Assembly: GCA_026197195.1 (NCBI GenBank)
Contig: JAPHUG010000047.1
Coordinates: 1-10,283 of the forward strand
Length of the DNA: 10,283 bases
Source: Sedimenticola sp.
GTDB taxonomy: Bacteria; Pseudomonadota; Gammaproteobacteria; Chromatiales; Chromatiaceae
Direction: 5' to 3'
In this document: one piece after another, positions 6,964 to 10,283 of the stretch
Position numbering within the stretch: position 1 is the first letter of the stretch
Layout of the letters: every line of letters begins with the position of its first letter
Position numbers and translations under genes: made by a program
The notes under the pieces: generated by a model
Told to the model about the DNA's origin: nothing
The model's input: the letters and a program-made list of their open reading frames with translations, nothing else
The model's database searches: none

Positions 6964-6972
6964 TGTTATAAC
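6964..6972 (+). promoter_or_regulatory. Candidate extended -10 promoter of the mscS-type gene
   Basis: TGTTATAAC is a TGn extended -10 with a 5/6 TATAAT match. Transcription would start near 6979 and give a leader of about 41 bases to the ATG at 7020. This argues against the in-frame ATG at 6981, which would then be essentially leaderless. A TTGACG at 6931-6936 is too far (30 bases) to be its -35. Confidence 0.45.
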
Positions 6973-7004
6973 AAAAAATTATGAAAGGCATGTGCAATAG
7001 ATGC

Positions 7005-7011
7005 AGGGGAG
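7005..7011 (+). promoter_or_regulatory. Ribosome binding site that decides the mscS-type start
   Basis: AGGGGAG lies eight bases before the ATG at 7020. The alternative in-frame ATG at 6981 is preceded by an A-rich stretch with no Shine-Dalgarno. Starting at 7020 also places the signal-peptide basic region directly at the N terminus. Confidence 0.75.
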
Positions 7012-7019
7012 AGAGTGCC

Positions 7020-8744
7020 ATGAAACGTCATACAGGATTGAATAGAGGGATAGGGGTTCTATTTTTGTTGCTCCTGCTTTTTTTCACATCATCAAATGTG
7101 GCTCAGCAACAGACAGCGGAATCCAACGCTCAAGCGGCTGTCGATGAACTGCCCGCTAAAGATATCACCCAGGATATGCTTGATCAGTTAAAGAATCTGG
7201 GTGATGAGCTGGGTCAGATTCGTATCGACCTGAATAAGGCCGCAGGTGATGACCAACTGGCACTGACCAATCGTTCACTTCAGGTTAAAAGCACCTATCG
7301 AAAAACCATGCGCAAGCTACTGAAGCGTTTAGTCGAGCAGAAAGAGGCGGGTGAAGATATCACTGCATTGGTTGAAAAGATCAAGCAGCCGGTGAAACAA
7401 CTGGCGCAGGTTATTCGAAAAGATATCGAATCCGTACAGAAAGAGATAGAGTCACTGCGTACGCAGCAGGAGAAGGAAACGCCTGAGCAGACGTTAAAGC
7501 TGCAAGAGTCGCTAACCGCCGCACTTGACCATAATAGCGATCTGATATTGGCACTTTTTGAGCACAGTGAAAAAATGTCTGCGTTGGGATTGAATGCAGA
7601 AAATGATATCAGCTATCTGGATGCTTTATTGAAAGAGCGGGCAAAAACCAGTGCAGGAAGAATTGAAGTCTTTCTGGATAAAATCAAAAAGTTGGAAAAA
7701 CGGCAAGCATCAGCATCCGATGATGAGAAAAAGAGTATCGCAGTTGAGTTACAGCTTTTACTGGAAAAAAAGCAGAGTAATGCCAAGAGCCTTGCCTTAA
7801 CTATCGATATCATGGGAAAAAGAGGTATTGATACAACGCCCTACAGTCAATTACTTATCATGGCTACGGGTGAGATCAGTAGCGATATTTTTGATCGAAA
7901 GGTGGTTATTGGCCTGACACAGCAGTGGATGGAGTCACTCATGGAATGGGCGAGGGAGAATGGTCCCGGACTTTTTCTGAAGACGGTCGTCATCGGTATC
8001 ATACTGCTGCTTTTTAAGTTCCTCTCTAACCTATCAGAGCGATTGGTCAGGCGCGCTCTGAGTGCATCGAAGTTGCATGTCTCCAAACTACTTCAGGATT
8101 TCTTTGTCAACCTGTCCAGCAAGGCGGTGATGCTGGTAGGTGTGCTGGTGGCACTTTCACAAATGGGTGTTCAGATTGGTCCTTTACTGGCTGGTCTTGG
8201 TGTTATTGGTTTTATTATCGGTTTTGCACTACAGGAGACCTTATCCAATTTTGCCTCGGGTCTGATGATCCTGATCTATCGCCCCTATGATATCGGCAAC
8301 ACAATTGAGGCAGGCGGAGTTACTGGTAAGGTACAGGAGATGAATATGGTGGCCACAACTATCATGACACCCGATAATCAAAAGCTGGTGGTGCCCAACA
8401 ATAAGATCTGGGGTGGTGTAATACGTAATGTTACGGCACAGACCAAGCGTCGTGTTGATATGGTTTTTGGTATCGGCTATGGTGATGATATGGCCAAAGC
8501 TGAAGCCATACTTCGTGACATTGTCGAATCAGACACCAGGGTACTAACTGACCCTGCGCCGGTAATAAAAGTGCATACCCTGGGGGAGTCTTCAGTAGAC
8601 TTTATTGTTCGTCCCTGGGTCAATACGCCTGATTACTGGGATGTGTACTGGGATATCACCCGAAGCGTTAAAGAACAGTTTGATGCGAAAGGTGTTTCCA
8701 TACCCTTCCCACAGCGTGATATTCATATGATCAGCAATGCCTAG
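7020..8744 (+). CDS. MscS-family mechanosensitive channel with long periplasmic N-terminal domain
   Basis: The 574-residue inner-membrane channel would release solutes on hypo-osmotic shock. Residues 1-28 (MKRHTGLNRGIGVLFLLLLL and on) form a signal peptide with likely cleavage near NVA/QQ. About 25-310 is a polar, charged, helix-rich region with heptad-like stretches, expected in the periplasm. Membrane helices follow at about 316-338 and 367-386. The pore-lining helix has GVIGFIIGFALQETLSN (ending at residue 410) and then RPYDIG at 421, closely matching the E. coli MscS TM3 and its following RPF. The cytoplasmic beta and alpha/beta domains include VVPNNKIWGGVIRNVT and end in GVSIPFPQRDIHMI, as in MscS. 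MscS itself has about 286 residues, so the extra N-terminal half sets this apart, as in larger MscS paralogs such as MscK and YbdG relatives. Transcribed from its own promoter, not obviously part of the kinase unit. Confidence 0.93.
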   Translation: MKRHTGLNRGIGVLFLLLLLFFTSSNVAQQQTAESNAQAAVDELPAKDITQDMLDQLKNLGDELGQIRIDLNKAAGDDQLALTNRSLQVKSTYRKTMRKLLKRLVEQKEAGEDITALVEKIKQPVKQLAQVIRKDIESVQKEIESLRTQQEKETPEQTLKLQESLTAALDHNSDLILALFEHSEKMSALGLNAENDISYLDALLKERAKTSAGRIEVFLDKIKKLEKRQASASDDEKKSIAVELQLLLEKKQSNAKSLALTIDIMGKRGIDTTPYSQLLIMATGEISSDIFDRKVVIGLTQQWMESLMEWARENGPGLFLKTVVIGIILLLFKFLSNLSERLVRRALSASKLHVSKLLQDFFVNLSSKAVMLVGVLVALSQMGVQIGPLLAGLGVIGFIIGFALQETLSNFASGLMILIYRPYDIGNTIEAGGVTGKVQEMNMVATTIMTPDNQKLVVPNNKIWGGVIRNVTAQTKRRVDMVFGIGYGDDMAKAEAILRDIVESDTRVLTDPAPVIKVHTLGESSVDFIVRPWVNTPDYWDVYWDITRSVKEQFDAKGVSIPFPQRDIHMISNA

Positions 8745-8813
8745 TCGCTCTGATGAGTTGGGTTCCTTAATACGGCCTGTTGTAAGGTATCAACTGCAGC
8801 CATAGGAGATAGC

Positions 8814-8847
8814 GCGCATCAAGTCAAATAACAACCTGTTGATGTGC
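8814..8847. repeat. 9-bp stem-loop downstream of the mscS-type gene
   Basis: GCGCATCAA (8814-8822) pairs with TTGATGTGC (8839-8847) over nine base pairs with one G-U pair in RNA, around a 16-base loop. No T-run follows, so it is not a standard terminator. It could protect the 3' end of the mscS-type mRNA from exonucleases or be a protein site. Confidence 0.4.
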
Positions 8848-8919
8848 CGGGAATATAAGATTCAAGAACAGTAAACCTCTCGCCGATAGTTAAGTTGTTA
8901 CTGGGCTTAATTCAATTCA

Positions 8920-8947
8920 TTGGGCGTTTTGGCTGAATAGGTACAAT
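8920..8947 (+). promoter_or_regulatory. Candidate promoter for the small ORF/DUF4124 gene
   Basis: TTGGGC at 8920-8925 and TACAAT at 8942-8947 are separated by 16 bases. The -10 matches at five of six positions and the -35 only at its TTG. The start would fall near 8954, leaving about 60 bases to the small ORF and about 150 bases to the DUF4124 start, an unusually long leader. Confidence 0.35.
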
Positions 8948-9014
8948 GGATAACAGCAGGTTACTTTAGTTATTAATTGCTTGTCATTACGTACAGTGTT
9001 TTTTAGGGAGTTGT

Positions 9015-9086
9015 ATGGTTCGCAATATATGTTTCAGGCTAATAGTGATAGGTTTTATGGTTTTAAGACAGTCTGATGTGAAGTGA
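9015..9086 (+). CDS. Possible 23-residue small ORF (leader peptide or small membrane protein)
   Basis: ATG at 9015 is preceded by AGGGAG at 9005-9010 with a four-base gap, a good Shine-Dalgarno though slightly close. The frame runs 23 codons to TGA at 9084-9086. The product starts MVRNICFRLIVIGFMVL and ends in polar residues (RQSDVK): a short hydrophobic stretch behind basic residues, as in small membrane proteins or leader peptides. It ends 17 bases before the DUF4124 start, so it would sit on the same transcript and could couple translation. An ORF this short can arise by chance, and there is no homology evidence. Confidence 0.3.
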   Translation: MVRNICFRLIVIGFMVLRQSDVK

Positions 9087-9103
9087 ATAAAGGGTAAGTA
9101 TGT

Positions 9104-9820
9104 ATGCTGCGTTTTTTGATTCAAATGTTCCTGCTCTGTTTTTTCCTCTCTGGATGGGGTGTGGCTGCTGCTGCGAAAATGTACAAATGGGTTGATGCCA
9201 ATGGTGAGACTCACTTCAGTCAAACCCCTCCGATTCAGGAGGAAACACCGGTTGCACAAGATCAGGTTCAGGTACATACCACTTCCGCCTCTGTTTTAGT
9301 GCCGACCACGGTAGAGGGTGAGCTCTATTGTGGTGAGCTGAAACTGCCCACTGCATCGGGGAAACGTCGTCTCAGCGTTAAGACATTGAATGATAAGGTC
9401 AAGTACTGGAGTCAGACCCTGGAACGCTCCAAACAAGCCCTGGATCGTTATCTTGCGCCCAAACGCAAGTACTACTCCTCGTCGTATCGAAATAAATCGT
9501 CTACCTTCAATGAAGAGTTGGCTCGTTATCAAAAGCCCGTCAATGAGTATCAATGTGCTATTGATTGGGCCAACAGTAAAAAAGAGAGTGCCCGGGAGTC
9601 AGAGGCCGAATATATGAAAGAGCGCAACAAGGCCCAGAAGGATCTGGATGTCGCGACAGCGCAAATGCACCGGCTCTGCGGCGAGGAACCCGAAAAGTAC
9701 AATGAGTATGGTAAGAAACGTGAACGTTATCTGGCCTGGCGCAAATGCACCCGGAAATACGGTGCTGTTGTGCGTGAAATGCAGAATAAGTTGAATTCGG
9801 TCAAGCGGAGCTATTATTGA
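9104..9820 (+). CDS. Secreted DUF4124 domain protein
   Basis: The 238-residue protein begins with a signal peptide (MLRFLIQMFLLCFFLSGWGV, then AAAA), with probable cleavage near residue 24. The first cysteine, in FLLC, does not fit a lipobox. The mature part opens with KMYKWVDANGETHFSQTPP (25-43), the hallmark of DUF4124, a small beta-rich domain found at the N terminus of many gammaproteobacterial envelope proteins and of unknown function. The remainder, about 70-238, is lysine-, arginine- and tyrosine-rich and mostly helical. It contains four cysteines at 76, 151, 192 and 215, which could form two disulfides in the periplasm. AAAGGG lies nine bases upstream of the ATG at 9104. An ATG at 9100 opens a different frame and is not used here. 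The precise role is unknown. The next gene, an exporter, starts 97 bases on and is not clearly co-transcribed. Confidence 0.85.
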   Translation: MLRFLIQMFLLCFFLSGWGVAAAAKMYKWVDANGETHFSQTPPIQEETPVAQDQVQVHTTSASVLVPTTVEGELYCGELKLPTASGKRRLSVKTLNDKVKYWSQTLERSKQALDRYLAPKRKYYSSSYRNKSSTFNEELARYQKPVNEYQCAIDWANSKKESARESEAEYMKERNKAQKDLDVATAQMHRLCGEEPEKYNEYGKKRERYLAWRKCTRKYGAVVREMQNKLNSVKRSYY

Positions 9821-9917
9821 GTAAGTCGTTTAAATACTTTTGTAAGATAGAAATAGGTGGTAGTGTAATATCTGTTCAATTCTTCAATTAGCGTACGTAA
9901 ATGATAAAGAGGTAAGC

Positions 9918-10283
9918 ATGGACGGTTACTTTCTATTCTTTGTAATCGCTTTGATAACGGTTCTCAGTCCTGGTCCAGGTGTGATATTAACACTGAGTAA
10001 TGCTGTTCGATTTGGTCTTTCTGGTACCATTAACGGAATACTTGGGATTGCTCTAGGGACGTTTGTTGTTGCCAGTGTATCGGCTACCAGTCTTGGATTA
10101 TTGCTTGCTACCTCAGCCGTGGCATTTTCTGTCATCAAGTTTGTGGGTGCGGCTTACCTAGTCTATCTTGGATTAAAATTGTGGTGTTCACCGCGTATAG
10201 CAATCAATGAGCGTGATATACCCAAGAAAAGCCGAAAGCTGCAGTTTAGTGAGGGATTGCTTCTGCAATTAACCAATCCAAAG
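9918..10283 (+). CDS. LysE/RhtB family amino-acid exporter (3' partial)
   Basis: The first 122 residues are present and the frame is open at the right edge. Full members have about 200-210 residues, so roughly 60% is seen. MDGYFLFFVIALITVLSPGP, with SPGPG at residues 17-21, is the conserved first-helix signature of the LysE/RhtB superfamily. It is followed by the typical GLSGTINGILGIALGTFV and KFVGAAYLVYLGLKLW (about residues 74-89). The end, FSEGLLLQLTNPK, matches the conserved F-x-x-G-x-x-x-x-x-x-NPK entering the second half. Such proteins export amino acids such as homoserine, threonine, leucine or lysine by proton antiport; the substrate cannot be told. AGAGG at 9908-9912 lies five bases before the ATG at 9918. 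Lrp-type regulators often control this family, but the one here lies 9.5 kb away, so no link is claimed. Confidence 0.92.
   Translation, partial: MDGYFLFFVIALITVLSPGPGVILTLSNAVRFGLSGTINGILGIALGTFVVASVSATSLGLLLATSAVAFSVIKFVGAAYLVYLGLKLWCSPRIAINERDIPKKSRKLQFSEGLLLQLTNPK

Larger units (their letters stand above)
8745..9103. other. 359-bp intergenic region between mscS-type and DUF4124 genes
   Basis: I see no conventional gene, tRNA or clear rho-independent terminator. The region contains a stem-loop at 8814-8847, a candidate promoter at 8920-8947 and a possible small ORF at 9015-9086, listed separately. CCTTA at 8765-8769 and TAAGG at 8783-8787 form a weak 5-bp pair soon after the mscS-type stop, without a T-run. 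Confidence 0.6.

Noticed and set aside
6981..7019. Earlier in-frame ATG start for the mscS-type gene
   Set aside because: It has no Shine-Dalgarno, would be leaderless from the extended -10 at 6964-6972, and would place 13 polar residues before a clean signal peptide.
8750..8757. CTGATGAG, the hammerhead ribozyme core
   Set aside because: No GAAA half of the core follows a plausible stem II, and no flanking stems close around it, so it is a chance match.

Overview
The window looks like chromosomal DNA of a gammaproteobacterium. This rests on familiar gammaproteobacterial families (an RarD-type EamA permease, an Lrp/AsnC regulator, a DUF4124 envelope protein, an MscS channel with a large periplasmic domain), on compact gene spacing and on moderate base composition. 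The genus cannot be fixed from the sequence. I see no insertion sequence, phage gene, CRISPR array, tRNA or rRNA. All genes except the first are on the + strand.

Left part (1-2382), regulation and transport: a 5'-partial Lrp/AsnC regulator on the - strand diverges from a two-gene + strand unit. That unit encodes a nucleoside-recognition (Gate) domain membrane protein and RarD, joined by an ATGA stop/start overlap. The very AT-rich gap between them holds a 7-bp dyad at the predicted lrp start point, a second set of nested inverted repeats, and overlapping candidate divergent promoters. This suggests Lrp-type control of the transport pair and of the regulator itself.

Middle part (2383-6831), signalling: a 253-bp gap contains an interleaved set of inverted repeats that could fold as a pseudoknotted RNA. 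Three soluble signalling genes follow. The first is a diguanylate cyclase with an intact GGEEF site and RxxD inhibitory site. The second is a response regulator with an N-terminal receiver and a long TPR-like helical tail. The third, 12 bases downstream, is a 222-residue histidine kinase with catalytic and phosphoacceptor domains but no sensor domain. The kinase and the receiver-TPR protein probably form a cognate pair. Its likely link to c-di-GMP production is inferred from gene order and is the most interesting system in the window.

Right part (6832-10283), envelope: an MscS-family channel with a signal peptide and a long periplasmic helical region sits behind an extended -10 promoter. A 359-bp gap follows with a stem-loop, a candidate promoter and a possible 23-codon small ORF. 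Next come a secreted DUF4124 protein with four cysteines in the mature chain, and the 5' part of a LysE/RhtB-type amino-acid exporter that runs off the end of the window.
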